Shown one piece after another: positions 12,301 to 24,453 of a stretch of DNA of 64,000 bases. Under the pieces are notes generated by a model. The model saw only the letters and a program-made list of their open reading frames with translations, did not search any database and was not told the origin of the DNA. The DNA comes from Collybia mongolica (Eukaryota; Basidiomycota; Agaricomycetes; Agaricales; Clitocybaceae), in assembly GCA_013420905.1 (NCBI GenBank), contig JAAXNY010000014.1:1-64000 (forward strand), written 5' to 3'. The position numbers and the translations under genes were made by a program. Positions within the stretch are counted from its first letter, which is position 1; every line of letters starts with the position of its first letter.

Positions 12301-15300
12301 GACTGTCCACCAGCCACTGTTTCAGACCCAAACACCACAAAAGGTCATAACACCGTGCCCGTAGAAGAAATTTGGAGTATATTATTCATCTTGTCTCGCA
12401 GTGTGTGTTTCGTTTATTTTTCATCCCGCCTTTCTTCATTCGCCGCCCTGACTACCCTCTCCTCATTACACGCATTACATTATGGGCGCTCCTGCAATAC
12501 GCTTCGCTCTCGAACATGGGCACAGGCTGTCGGTATACAGAGACTTGTTTTTCGTTAACGTTTCACAGCTTCAGGTTTCGTTGTTACTTCCAAATGAAAT
12601 GCCTAGTGCCGTGGTGATTTATTTCGTGCGATCCAAACTTATCACGGAGTGACATTATCGGCCTTTGATGAGCCAGGTACGGTATGTACACCCGCTCCGC
12701 ATCACACATCAGGGGGTATTAATTTCTGCAACCCCGGATCCATATACTCAAATTTACTTTGGGCGATCATACTTGTACGTCTTCCTACACGACCATCAGA
12801 GTGCAGCACTCCCGCTCGAATTTGTATGTTTAGGGCCCGATATATTCAGTGCCGTCTCATATCTGGTTGGGTACCAGGATATGCCTCCCTGAAGGACACA
12901 TCTTCTGGTATTTTGTATCAAGCCTTCACAGGAGCACTAACGTTTGGGGTTTGTGAAGATCGTTTCTTGGTGCAGCCCTACGGCCAGAGTATCACGGCTG
13001 GAGAAGCGTGACGGAAATCAAAAGATTGAAACTTTACAGCACCACCGTTGTCGTATTGATATCATCGGTGCTGCGGCGTGCCGATCGCGCGCGCCGCACC
13101 ACACGAACCTCTTCAGCCACTTTGCTGTACACCCCGTCCTTCTCGCTTTTCCCCAGCTGTTCCCGCTGATGCTACCGGGGATCATGAGTGCTGCGCATGT
13201 ACCGCACATGACCTGCCCCCAAACGATGTTGCAGCAGCTACTCGACCACGCTATTCCAAATTTACCATGCAACAACAATAATGAGTCTGACGTTGACTGA
13301 AGCTTCTCAGTGCTATATTTTAAATAGGAACGGATGTCTCATCCGGTTCTCACCAGGAACCCGACGAATTTGCCTCATTATCTTTCCTCGTCAGTGTGGT
13401 TCTCCTGATCTTTATTTTCCCCTATCTATGTGCTCGTATCCTTTCACCTTATTTCCATCAGGAGGGTAATATGAAGCGAGTACTGACTCCTAATCTCGGA
13501 ACGTGTGCTCTTATTTCGACTCTTGTTTCCTCCGACTACGGCTTGGCTCACCTCCGACGCCGTGCCCCTATCAACTTCTGGTTGTACATCCGTCATCTTC
13601 CGACGCATCCTCTCTCTTGAGTCCTCTGACTTTCGGTATTGTCACTCTTTAAACTACAGTCTTGAGTCTCGAACATCTTCAAGCTATATGACGAGTTACA
13701 ATGTCGCCTTTGGCGCAGAACGTCAATGGGATTGGCTCATCTGCTTTGTAAAACCAGGCGTTATATCATCTTTTCTTTGTGGGATACTGATTGGTAACTA
13801 TCGATTTCTGCTCCGCACATTAGGACGCGATACCTTTCCAACGGCACGGATATAACCATGCCTCTCACGTCCTTACCATGCGTTGGTCGTTCCCATTCCG
13901 AGGACTTCTACAAAACTGGCAGCCGAGGTGGATAATCCAGTAACTGCAACGCAGCCACTGATGCATATCGGAGGACAGGAACGCGAAACCATCGCTAGGC
14001 CAATGCTGCGAGGCTCCGTAGTAGGGACGTCCCGATGTGTGAGTTTCTGTTTTACGTACCTTGTTTAATCCACCCACCGACGCCGAAAGAATTCGCCACT
14101 TTTTTTGTTTCTCCTTTCCTTCTGTATCCCCCGTACAACACCGAGTAATGGGTTGAATCTCTCTGGAATCTGTCCTTATAATTTCCATAACTAACTTTAG
14201 CATTTTACGACCCAAATCTCGCAGCTGGACAGACTTGTCAACTGCGTATACATATCCGGGGCTCCCTTTCCGCATCCGTGATTAACTCGATCTTGTGTTC
14301 AACCGCGTTTATTTCCATATCCGTGCTGGTTTGATATTTCCACCACTTGTGCCGTTCGCCTTTCGCTGAGCTGGGTGAGCTGGGAAGGCTCGATGCTTCC
14401 CTTTTGTTCACCGAGGATTATACCCAATATATTTAACTCGATCCTGAGCTGTAATCCAGCTTGAACATCCTCAGGGATCTGTTAAAAACTAATGAGCGTT
14501 TAACTAGGGCGAGTCTCTGTCATGGGTGTAGATCTGAGTTGAGAGTGTCATACCAAGTGTATCCCATTTGGATGCGAGCATGTACATGTTCAAGAGAGGA
14601 ATGATTTCCATCATAGAAACGGTGGCAGGAGGAGATATATATGCATGCCCGAGTACTGATCTGACAACTCAACGACAAGTCCGCTTATGCCTCCGACCAA
14701 AATCCGAACCTCGAGATTCCTGTCGTACATTTCTGCCGGCGTATTTATAGTCCCTTGCCTTGTATGGGGGTAAATACCACGACTGCCTCCGCGCATTTGG
14801 TTCGCCTTCCGCGAATTATCGACTTTTGAAGTAAGATATGTTTTAACAGAGATTCCAAGTCATGGATGACTTGCAATCCCGTATTGAACTATATATGAAT
14901 TGTATCGTGGTAAACTATAAATGAAAACTTGTATTGCGTCCAACCACGCTGAATCCCCCCGCAACTCAATGCGCATCTTGAACGCGTTCCACGCCATCTC
15001 CGAAGGGCTGAATGCGATGCTTCTATGCACATATTCGTCAAAATCATATCCTGAGTGTGGGAGTAGAGGAAAGGGCGAACCCGCTGTCACTCGGATGAAG
15101 AGGCCGCTGCCAAAGAGTGGTGAACCATGACATGGTCCACCGAGCTACAAGCACATCACCGTATTTTTAGACAAAAAGTGGTGTGGTTGAGATGTAAAGT
15201 TTAACACGGGAGCAGCTGTGAGAGGTTAGGATTGGTTGCGTGATAGGTGAAAGGAGAGGTGAAACGAATGGATAGGTCATTGAACATTCAGCAAGCTGGA

Positions 15301-16590
15301 AAGAATGCAGAACCAAGAGCTGAGAGTTTACATTGGGGACCGTAGAGAGCCTGAATCAAGATCATACGAGGTTGAGATCTCACATTTTCCTACTACCATC
15401 ATTATCCGTGTAGCGCACAGGTGCTCCGGATGTCAAAGACCATTTACCACAATGCGCGAAGCATTACCTGAATGTGAACAGGACGTGGTTATTGATCAGC
15501 GCTGTGGGATACTTAGGATGCATATATGCTTGAGTTTCCGTTATCCTTTGTCTATCGGATATTGATCATATCTAGTTCTTAGTCCATTCTTGCACTTTTC
15601 CAACTCCTTCAGCTTTGAACATAAGACAAAACCCGATCCGCATTGAGAAGGAACGGGCAAGATATCATCGCGGAGATTACGGAGATCAGGCAAGATAAAT
15701 GCGAGGAACGAGAGGAGACATGCAAGTTCATGATTACGAGCGCCCATAGGGAATACGACAGGAGTCGCGCCGAGAATAAGTAAACCAATAATACTGTAAT
15801 TAGCTTCTGGAAAAAAAAGAATAGCGGAGCGGGGAAAGCTTTTATAGAAGAAAATTGCGCAAACATACACATAAGAAATCCGGCCCAGTCAGACTTTCCG
15901 CGCAGCACCTCCCCTCTCATCTAAACTCTCCTCTGACTCAAGCTAGTGTTCTGATTAGGGAACACCAAATGCAACGAGCTGCACTCTCAAAGGAAAGAGA
16001 ACGTTCTATATGGAGAGTATGTGACATGGTCTAGCTAAAATTGTATTCTGGCGATAATATTGTACCTCTTGCAGTATTCCATATTCGAAGCGGAAGAGGA
16101 TAGTGAGTGAGTCTGTGCGGGGCTGAGTTGGGGCGGGAGGGTAAGTACATGATGGGGAAATCAAGTAAATGGAGCTTGGGCAGGAGGCAAGGAACACGCA
16201 GGCGCCAAGTAAACGCTTAATCAAGTTGATCGGTTAGTCCTCGTGATCTGCCCCGGTAGATTTTGATAGGTCCAGTTACGCCAAAAATAAATATAAAGCT
16301 TGGAACCTATCTGGCGAGCAAGTCCGTGACGATGTCAAGTATGCCTAGAACCGTTCTTCGTTTTATTTTTGACTATCGCTGTCTAGATGGAGACTTTATT
16401 TGAGTCAAACGATCTAGGTGCCTGCACAGCCTCTTTCGGCTCTTTTTCTCCCGCGTGGGAAACAACATAGCCGTTGTGCATTGACAACGTATGTCAACAG
16501 ATTTCTCGTCCCCAACACCCGCGACAACAACGCCCTCACCGAGCCTCGCTCATTTTGATATCTCCACTCTTTTGCGACCGTGTTGGAAGA
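9340..16590. other. Gene-poor region, no supported gene
   Basis: Seven kilobases contain only short, mutually overlapping open frames without family resemblance. The first ~250 bp upstream of the F-box gene resembles, base by base, the upstream region of the paralogue at 53660-55069 (shared blocks such as CCTTGTGCCG and CCAGGTAAT), so it is a duplicated promoter region. A minus-strand frame at about 15138-14860 has protein-like composition, but I cannot assign it. I saw no tRNA or rRNA. Confidence 0.45.
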
Positions 16591-16596
16591 GTCAAT

Positions 16597-17304
16597 ATGG
16601 CCACTTCTTCTATCCTTTTCTTTCCACCTCTGGCAGTACCTAGTGAGTCGAACAAATTTACGTCGTCAATCGAGACTAACCATCTTACCTCAATTGATCA
16701 TGAATTCTGCCAGCTGTGAACATATTCCCTACCTCCAGTTCACCTACTACCTTCGGGCTATTCACTACAAGCTCGAGCTTCCCGCTCTTCACTAGTACCT
16801 CGCCTACAACAGCCGCCACTACTGACTCCACGATTAGTCCGAGCACGGACCCCGCACCGCTCCCCACAACATTGATATCAATCTCAACTTCGGGCATAAC
16901 GTTCTCAACCGCAATTACATTTTCCCCCACGTCCTCAGCAACAGCGTCATTCTCGTCTTCCCCCACTACATCATCCCTGATCAGTGGCTTCGTCATGCCA
17001 ACGGCATCACCTAGTTCAGAGGTTAGAACGTGAGTCAAATTGTCTCATTGTGGTCTACAATCATTACTCAAATCAATTTGTTGATAGACACTTCCGAACC
17101 GCAGCAGTCATTGTCGTATTCAGCATCCTAGGCCTCATTTTCCTCGGCATCGTAGCAACCGTCGTCACAATCATCAGGAAGCACCTCCGCGTCGAGCGTA
17201 AGCTGTGTCGGGATACCGAGGAAGCATCCATGCCAATGTTCCCCGAGGTCCATGCCCCCGGAATGAGCGAACGGAGATCAGGGGGTGGGCTTTACGGACG
17301 ATAA
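16597..17304 (+). CDS. Ser/Thr-rich single-pass membrane protein
   Basis: Three exons are inferred: 16597-16642, 16714-17029 and 17088-17304. The introns are 71 and 58 bp (GTGAGT...CAG and GTGAGT...TAG). The spliced reading frame gives 192 residues. Residues about 17-121 are dominated by Ser, Thr and Pro, as in O-glycosylated fungal surface proteins. A hydrophobic stretch follows at about 126-148, then a basic stop-transfer IIRKHLR and a short charged tail. The layout resembles fungal cell-surface sensors or mucin-like proteins, but no known domain was recognised and function is unknown. The N-terminus (ATG at 16597) is a weak signal peptide, so an upstream exon is possible. The TAA at 17302-17304 is followed in the same frame by about 100 more open codons rich in Gly and Tyr, so the protein may once have been longer. 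Confidence 0.6.
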
Positions 17305-17609
17305 ACACTGTACCCTGGCGAGGCCTTTACCCTCGGAAAACAGGGGTATGGCTTCGGATATGGGAGCTATGATGACGTATTGATGTTCTTCAGCAATCGC
17401 GTCCAGTGTGGGCCGTTTAATTCTCGCAATGGACGTCCTGCGTGTCTTGATTCTACCAGCGACCGCGCCGCGGCCACTGAGATGAAGTCTTTTGTGAGTA
17501 CACTCTCGTTGGGGGACCCTGGGGACCGGGGGCGATATCACGGTTCAGTGGGTGCGGAGATGACGATGAGAGAACATGAAGAGGGATGTGGGGGAAATGG
17601 ACGGTAATG

Positions 17610-19325
17610 GGTGAGGATGCGTTCCTTTTTTTCTCGTAATTGGCGTGGTTTAACAAGTTATTGTTCCTATAGAATTCGAGTCATGGACGACGCCACCCTT
17701 CCTTCCCCCGCTCAATACGCCCCCCAGTTCTGACCTTCCACCGCCCTCCGATGGCGCATATGTACCATCCGATGCCCGGTTTCCTTCCACCAGTCATAGT
17801 TACCATAACATTTTGGGGTTTGCATATGCCCCTGAGCCGCGCCTTTGCTCTTTCATTCCAGGATAGTGTCGTTATACTTGGTTGCCCCTTGTAACTAATT
17901 TCGGAACTCCCATTTAATCGCAATCTGCTCCTTCCTGAACAGAGATTCATTGCTCAACACGACCTCTAGTAGATCTACCCTTGTTTTAGTCGTCAAAATG
18001 TGTTGACTTATCTTCCTACTATCAATCCTGATGTAGGTATCAAGATGTCCCGGACACGGAACACTACCCAGCAAAGCACAGCAAGCTCCAAACCTTTTCA
18101 TCAGCGCTGAATGTTCCAGTAGCTCATCTTTATTCACGCTGCTCACGTCCCTGGTGGTCCCCACAACATCGGCATCTCCTGGACTAGTTCCATCAAGCAC
18201 TTATGTCATGATACTCCAGGGATGCTTGAAACGGCTGACGCCCCCATCCAGATCTTCTCAGAACAAGAGCACGATCGCCGTTCTGGAGCTCCTCGCTTTT
18301 ATGCTCACTACCTCCCTCTTCAACGTCTGGCTTCCCCTGCCGTTGTTGGGACGCAAGGCCAGTCACAGACCCTAACCCTTATACCATGTACTCCGAAAGG
18401 ACGTTTCTATCGTGGTCCTCAGTGCTATCCCTATCCACGTCTTTAACACCAACCCGATCCTAACCTGAAACACGCAAGCCCAAGCTCGGAGAGTAACCGT
18501 CGAACAGGATAAGCAACCCCCCGAGTCCCCCTATCCCTCGAGAAAATACAAGGCTCTCCAGGATAGGAACATGTTCACATCAACGCTTTCCTCATGACGT
18601 TCGATATCCATCAGAGTCCTTATAATTGCCGTGATCGGTGATTGCGCATGGTTGCCGGTATTTTCACGCATCTGCTGCATCGACCAAGTTCGAGTTCGCA
18701 ACATATCGATATCTCCTGCTTTTGGCCCTGTGAGGAACATTCGGAAACAACGACCCCCACCTCCGGATGTGTTCGGTAAGGCGTTGCGCTTTCAAGCAGG
18801 GAGCGATCTGACCTCATTTCGTAACCGGACTATTCTAGGTCAGATATGCATCCTTCTCAAGTGTCTGGTGTGAATGGCTAGATGTCCGAATTTCACCCGA
18901 ACGCTCGTTCAATACCAAACACTTGTATTCTTGAATAATCACGGCAAGTTTCATCACTTTTCTTCTCCTGCACTATATCCCTTATGATTTTCGGAGGGGC
19001 TATGCTCTACCCTTGCTTCCCTATCTCAACATCATATGACTTGGGAGATGCGTCTCGCCTTATGGTACACCCGGGTTTTCTACATTCGAAGACCCGAATG
19101 TACGAGTCCAATACTGGCGAGGGCCGATCATGTCTTTGTTTTTTTTAGTCCGAACCATGTTTCAACTAGGTTGGCCCCCATCAGTGATTCCGACGATGAA
19201 CTACACAGCAATTAGCGAAAGTATATTTTCCCAGTTGTTTAAGTAGCACTACCGCTGAAGGCCTCCAGTATCATCTTGTCCGTTCACCTCTCAATTTTTT
19301 TATTCGTTGTATACTCATTGAAATT
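17610..19325. other. No supported gene
   Basis: Short open frames only. A + strand stretch near 18130-18400 is locally rich in Ser/Thr/Pro codons and could be an eroded coding segment, but no frame holds for long and no splice model was convincing. Confidence 0.4.
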
Positions 19326-19329
19326 TCCG

Positions 19330-20038
19330 ATGCAATCCTCCAATATCCATGCTCAGAGTGGCTGGTATTCGCCCACCGATATCGAGACGACTCAAAACTC
19401 ACCGCCAACGTCAGCCTTTGGGCCTCTTCTACAAAACACAAGTAATCTAACGCAAACCTTCACCAAATTTCGGTTCATTTTCGCCAATGGGGATGTTAGA
19501 AATAGCATCGTCAGCGGCCCTCAGAACCGACACTACTTCACAATTACGACCAGTCCAACCTCTCCTGGATTTACAGTCATACAGGCCAGCGACGGCCGCG
19601 ACGTTGGGGCGATTGGCTGGCAGAAACCCGCGTTTCTCGAGATTCCGGGGATTGTGGCGCGGCAAACGACGAACAAATGGATCGGGCTATCCGCTAATTA
19701 TGGGTTCGCCTGGACATATAAATACTTATTCTTCTACGTCACTGAACTCACCTATAGATATCGAACAATGCACGTGAAAGGCCGACACTTCTTCTGGGTG
19801 CCACAGCTGAATGTTGTGTCCGTAAGTCGTATTATCTTCATCCGTGAACCGGTCAATTGAACATCATATCTAGCTGTACATCGCAGCAAGTGCACAGAAT
19901 CCGGAGCCAATAGCGAAGATCACTGAAGGTGCTGGGTATATAGTCCTTGAGATTACGCCGGAAGGTATCATGGCCGGATTGCTAGAGATATGCATTGTAG
20001 CCAGTCTATTATTTGGATCTGGATGTAACCTCGACTAA
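19330..20038 (+). CDS. DUF6593-family protein
   Basis: Two exons, 19330-19821 and 19874-20038, are joined across a 52-bp intron (GTAAGT...CTAG) and give 218 residues. After a Ser/Thr/Pro-rich N-terminus the protein shows the pattern of the basidiomycete family DUF6593. This comprises a TFTKFRFIFANGDVRNS-like strand, a HYFTITT segment, a VGAIGWQ strand, and after the intron LYIAAS, IAKI, GYIVLEI and a final hydrophobic helix. Function of the family is unknown. Open sequence extends 54 bases upstream to a TTG, but the ATG at 19330 is the first in frame. A short poorly conserved insert around NYGFAWTYKYLFF may reflect drift or an undetected intron. Assignment is from remembered family features, so moderately sure. 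Confidence 0.65.
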
Positions 20039-20044
20039 CCTAGT

Positions 20045-21120
20045 CTATTCATCCTCACGAAAATTCCAGTCGCGCCTTCCAAATCGTATTCATCAACTTG
20101 ATTATCGGGTTATATAGATTGAAATTGCACAAAATGGCTATGTAAACATACTAACATTCCACTAGATTCGAGCCTGTTGAATACAGCCAAGCGTACAAAT
20201 GTCTAAATGGACACACAGGCTTGGTGCTGCACCTTACAATAATGAACGGCACTTGAGCACTCTATTGAAGAAGAATGTCAAATATTAAATACCATCAAAA
20301 TACCGGGGATCGACGACTGTCAGATGGCACGATTCCCCTTGAAGTTCAGGTTGTACATCGTCTTGCCAACGGCCTTTTTGACTTTCATCCGATTCGGCCG
20401 TTGAACGAACTCATGGATATCTTGAGGATGTGCTTTTTGAGGCAATAAGATATCTAAACACGTGGACACACACCTAAGTACTGATTACCTAATACATAGA
20501 GATATGTGGCTCACGCGTAGTCAGACGGGCGCCTTCTCTCAATAATTCCGGAACTCCCATCCCGCCGAAAAAATAAGATACCAACCTTGCGCCAATACCA
20601 ATCAGAAACGTGACAGAGGCATGGTTTACATATGGGATCCAGTGGCGTAAGGAATGCCTTCACCTCACTTGAATCACCCACGTGTTAGAGTAGTGCGGGG
20701 CGCATTCCAACATTTGTTCAGCTAATACCACCGGGAGAACGGCTCAGCAGAGCCAAGGCAGAGCATTATAGAACAAGCTTATAACAAATGCACATTATTT
20801 CGTTGAAATTTGAGACAGCTGGGGAGATATCAGACCAGTCCAGTGTTTGAATTTGCTATAGTGTGACAGCATTGTCAGTGCTTTTACGGACAGGTTTCAT
20901 CTCGACTCCGTTTATAGTGAGTGCCGTCCATCCTCATGGATAAATGACATCGGAAAGGCGTTCAGAAACGTTCACATGACTGGTCATATCTTCCAGCCGC
21001 ATTTCAACGGGGCCAGCTGTACTGTGTGATTATTGCAGAGCCTTATGAGGATCCAGATAAATACTCCCAAATTGGCGTGTCCTCTATCACACTTTACAAG
21101 AATCTTTCTCCCTGCTTGTC
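20045..21120. other. No supported gene
   Basis: Short open frames without resemblance to known families, and no repeats or splice-linked coding segments that I could support. Confidence 0.45.
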
Positions 21121-21127
21121 CTGTAGA

Positions 21128-21621
21128 ATGAAACGCGATATAGCTTATAATGTCCTAACGACCCTGCAAGGTGCCGCTCGATACGCGCCTATTCCCTACA
21201 TGCAAGAGGCGGCCTCATTAGCACTCGGAATACTTCAAATTATCAATGTATGTACGATTTTGGATACAAGACTTGTTAATTCCAATCTTATACAGGACGT
21301 CAAGACAAGTCAAGAGGGTTTCGTGCGGTTGGCCGAAGACTCTTGTGAATTGGTCTATGGGGTCATCTGTTCACAGTTACAGAACACTGGAATGTCCCCG
21401 ACACTTCAGAATAATCTCTCGAATCTCATTCGGTGCGTTTACCCCTTATCGAAGTCAACCAGGAGTTATAAGATACTCTCTAGGACTTTGACCCTCATCT
21501 ATCATATGCTAAGAAAGAGCTGAATCGCAATATTGTTATTCGCGCGATCAGACGCCAGTCAGACCAAGGGAAAATCCTTGAATATCGAGAGGCTTTGAGA
21601 CAGTCGTTAGATATTTTTGGC
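21128..21621 (+). pseudogene. MLKL/HeLo-like N-terminal helical domain, truncated gene
   Basis: Helical coding segments fit the N-terminal adaptor/cell-death-like domain (MLKL_NTD-like) that precedes NACHT or kinase parts in many agaricomycete proteins. Exon 1, 21128-21247, encodes an amphipathic helix with PIPYMQEAASLALGILQIIN. A 48-bp intron (GTATGT...ACAG) leads to exon 2 from 21296, with VRLAEDSCELVYGV and LSNLI. A third segment from about 21528 reads KELNRN, RQSDQGKILEYREALRQSLDIFG, as expected for the end of this domain. The canonical donor at 21433 does not bring the third segment into frame; a poorer GTTTAC donor at 21437 would. Nothing resembling an NACHT, GTPase or kinase domain follows. 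It is therefore most likely a fragment, with a distant P-loop relic 3 kb downstream. Confidence 0.5.
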
Positions 21622-22049
21622 GTAATATTCTCACGTTATCACATATGATGAATCGCACTGAAGAACGGCCACTGACAGCTCCAATGAAGCGTTAACGTTC
21701 AAGGAGGCATTGAGAATATTCTGCGCCAGCTTCCGAATAATGAATTCCCATTGGTGATGGATGCTCGAAGGGGAGCGACATATCAGGGCGGAGGGATATA
21801 AGATACAACACTAAGGTTAGTTTACGGCCTGTAAACATTTGATGGGAACGGCGCGCTTCCTGCCAAATCATAAATTCAGTGCAGAGGTATGTGTTCTGAT
21901 TCACGTACCTGGTGAGATCATCAATAACAGCTGTACTCTTGCATATTACAGATATTCCGCTGTCAAAAACAGTCCCTTGAGGCAAGAAGTGCAATCACAA
22001 CACAACGAGAGGGCATACATCCAATACTCACAAAGTTATTGTAAGATCT

Positions 22050-22215
22050 ATCAGCCGTATGCCCGTATTAGCCCGTCAACGACCGTATTGGCACCCGTAC
22101 CGTGCCGTCGGGCTTGCCGCCGAAGGGTTTACGGTTACGGTTACGGCAAACCCGTCGCCGTCAGAACCGTAAACTATACGGCCGTATGCCGTATACGGTA
22201 CGGTGTGCAGCCCTA
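22050..22215. mobile_element. hAT-like element terminus rich in CCGTA motifs (copy 1)
   Basis: About 165 bp are packed with CCGTA, CGGTA and GCCGT words and end in GTGCAGCCCTA. Read inward this is TAGGGCTGCAC, a form typical of hAT terminal inverted repeats with subterminal repeats behind them. The 8 bases after the end are CTTATCAC (22216-22223). No matching opposite terminus was found next to it. Confidence 0.45.
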
Positions 22216-22611
22216 CTTATCACACTACCTACCGTAAATACCCACGGATCCATCGTTATTCGATCCAGTGATTGTGGTGTTCGTAACATTTTCAGAGTTA
22301 ATATTCGTCGAATGGTGAGGTTTATTTGTTGTCTCATTATTTCCGCGGATTACGGCGGTATTTCTGGACACATGATAGGTCCCTAGCGTTCCGTGGATGG
22401 GATCAGACATGCATTGGTATTTGGCGCCTGGGTACATATGTTTTTCGCTACCCGTCCGCCTTCGGAAGAGGACGTGATACAGAGTGCAATCCCAGCACAC
22501 AAAGTAGAGGGGTTGATGCTACAACCCTTCTTCTGTCATCTGGGGAGGTAAATGCATCATCACGCCAGTCTTTTGTGCAAATGCATCGACGAGGCGCATT
22601 TTCGAAGTCAC

Positions 22612-22788
22612 GTGGGCCGTATACCCGTATCGAGCCGTCAACGGCCGTCAATTGACGGGCCGGACGGCGGATACCCGTACCGTACACCGTACCGTCAAAG
22701 GGGTGCGTTTGGGTGACGACGGGACGGATACGGCCACCGTAATACGGCTACCGTATCGCCGTTAATACGGATACGGCGTGCAGCCCTA
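22612..22788. mobile_element. hAT-like element terminus rich in CCGTA motifs (copy 2)
   Basis: Same composition and orientation as the copy ending at 22215, with the end GCGTGCAGCCCTA at 22776-22788. The following 8 bases are GTGATAAG (22789-22796), the exact reverse complement of the octamer after copy 1. It too lacks an adjacent left end. Between the copies (22224-22611) no gene is supported. Confidence 0.45.
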
Positions 22789-23357
22789 GTGATAAGCTAG
22801 TCTTAAATGGATTTATTGTTGTTAAAAACATATCCGTGCTGCTGCTGAGTCCGAGACCCCACATGAAAATGTACTTTTTTAATATAATATCAATAAAAAA
22901 GCTTAGAGCTCAGAAGGGTACATGCTCAATAACATAGCGTAGTGTCTGACATTGTCGCTCCATGCGGTGGGCATGAGGCTTTGGTGGGAGCTCATTGTAG
23001 ACGGGCGTTGTTAATCTCAACGCGGAAACCAAACACCCCTGACTGGAATTGAGAAATGCCAGATACACGTGGGCTATGGCAAGACTTGCGGTCCACGGAC
23101 TATTGGAAGGGATTGAGTCGACATAAGCAATGCAGGATCTATTAGCGAAATTATGGTTCGCCGAAGATACTCGGTAAACTGTGACATATTATGTAACTAA
23201 GCTCTGCGTCGTAGCTGGTTCGGTTTACCGTTCTACAGTTCATGACCAAAACTTCGCAATGACTGGGACCCGATAGTCATTGGTTTGTCCCGGGCACCTG
23301 CCGCGAAACAAAATATGCGTTGAATGTTAAGAACACCAATGCGGGATGAATGTGAAT

Positions 23358-24208
23358 TAGAGAATGACAGGGGTATGGTAAACCCCGGGGGTAAGGTCGA
23401 GGGGTAGAGGAGGGTAGGGGTTAGGGTATGGAAGTTGCTACCCCTGACATACCCCTACCCTTGTGGAGGGTAGGCAGGGGTATGGGAGGGTAGTGCCAAG
23501 TTCTGTCGTCCGAAGTTAGTATTCACGGTGACCCCATCCTAGCCACTCATGAAATCGTCATCAAAAAATATGTTTGATCAACTTCCTGCGCTCTCTGCAC
23601 CCAAGCCATCAGATCTTCGTGACGAACTCGAGCGGTACCTCAGTAGTGACCCCGAGCATGTTGTCGATGTTCTTTCATGGTGGTTTGAGAGGCGGCATAT
23701 GTACCCCCGCCTCTCCCGTATGGCAATGGATTATCTCACCATCCCTGGTGCGTCACCTGTTGGTGAAATCTGTTCACCAGAAGATGTAATGTTGGTTTTT
23801 TAGCTACCTCCGTCAACGTTGAACGGATCTTCAGCAAGGGTCGCATTTTATTATCGCACCTGCGTAGCCGCCTGTCAGTGCAGTCAACTCGTGCGCTGAT
23901 GTGTGTCGGGGCGTGGAGTTTGATGGGTTTCGTCAAAGACACTGATATTAGAGCAGTAGTGGCTCTTCCGGAGGTTGACGAGGAAGAGGACCTCAAAAAT
24001 GATTGGGATGCGATTAATATTTAGTTGCGCCGTAAATATATGCCATACCCCTAGGTAAAACCCTGGGGGTTCTGCCTACCCCCCATACCCCTTGAGATCC
24101 CTACCCCCAGCCCCTGAAAACCCCTACCCTCGTGAAGGGGTGAGGGTATTGGGGGGTACGGGTACGGGTAGAAAATATTTACCCGGGGGTTACCCCTGTC
24201 ATTCTCTA
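23358..24208. mobile_element. Internally deleted hAT transposon, 851 bp, with TIRs and 8-bp target duplication
   Basis: The termini form a perfect 18-bp inverted repeat: TAGAGAATGACAGGGGTA at 23358-23375, and its complement ending at 24208. Both ends are flanked by the identical octamer ATGTGAAT (23350-23357 and 24209-24216), the target-site length of hAT elements. Subterminal regions (about 23376-23490 and 24048-24190) are rich in GGGGTA/TACCCC words, as is usual for hAT. Inside lies only the C-terminal part of a transposase, so the copy is non-autonomous. Confidence 0.88.
23549..24021 (+). pseudogene. hAT transposase C-terminal dimerisation domain (fragment)
   Basis: Two coding segments are joined by an apparent intron at about 23750-23803 (GTGCGT...TTTTAG). 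The first has DELERYLSS, VVDVLSWW, YPRLSRMAMDYLTIP. The second resumes with ATSVNVERIFSKGR, LLSHLRSRLS and an acidic C-terminus. This is the conserved hAT family C-terminal region (Dimer_Tnp_hAT). The catalytic DDE/RNase H-like core and the zinc finger are absent. It lies inside the 851-bp element, so the element descends from a full hAT transposon by deletion. The reading frame through the splice is intact, so the deletion is probably recent or the domain was kept. Confidence 0.8.
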
Positions 24209-24453
24209 ATGTGAATGACTAATCTCGCTCAGACTTATCAAAACTGCGTAGGCTGATGTTAGCTGATGCAAATATTTCATTAAGCGCGCAATTTCTGGGT
24301 CATATTTCAACACGCTGTGACCACCAGGCAATTTACAGCACCTATGGAATGCGGCCTGTGCCTTCCATACCCCAACAAATACTGTGTCTTCCCCCCTTAC
24401 CCACACCCCTCCTGATCCAACAGTCTCCTCGAAACAAACAGCCCTCAAAGTAG

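Noticed and set aside
14860..15138. Minus-strand frame with DYV-like, protein-like text
   Set aside because: Composition looks protein-like (GYDFDEYVHRSIAFSPSEM), but there is no start, partner exon or family I can name.
18364..18384. CCCTAACCC-like word as an interstitial telomere
   Set aside because: Only one and a half units; single TTAGGG/CCCTAA words also occur at 2799 and 23418 by chance or inside hAT subterminal repeats.
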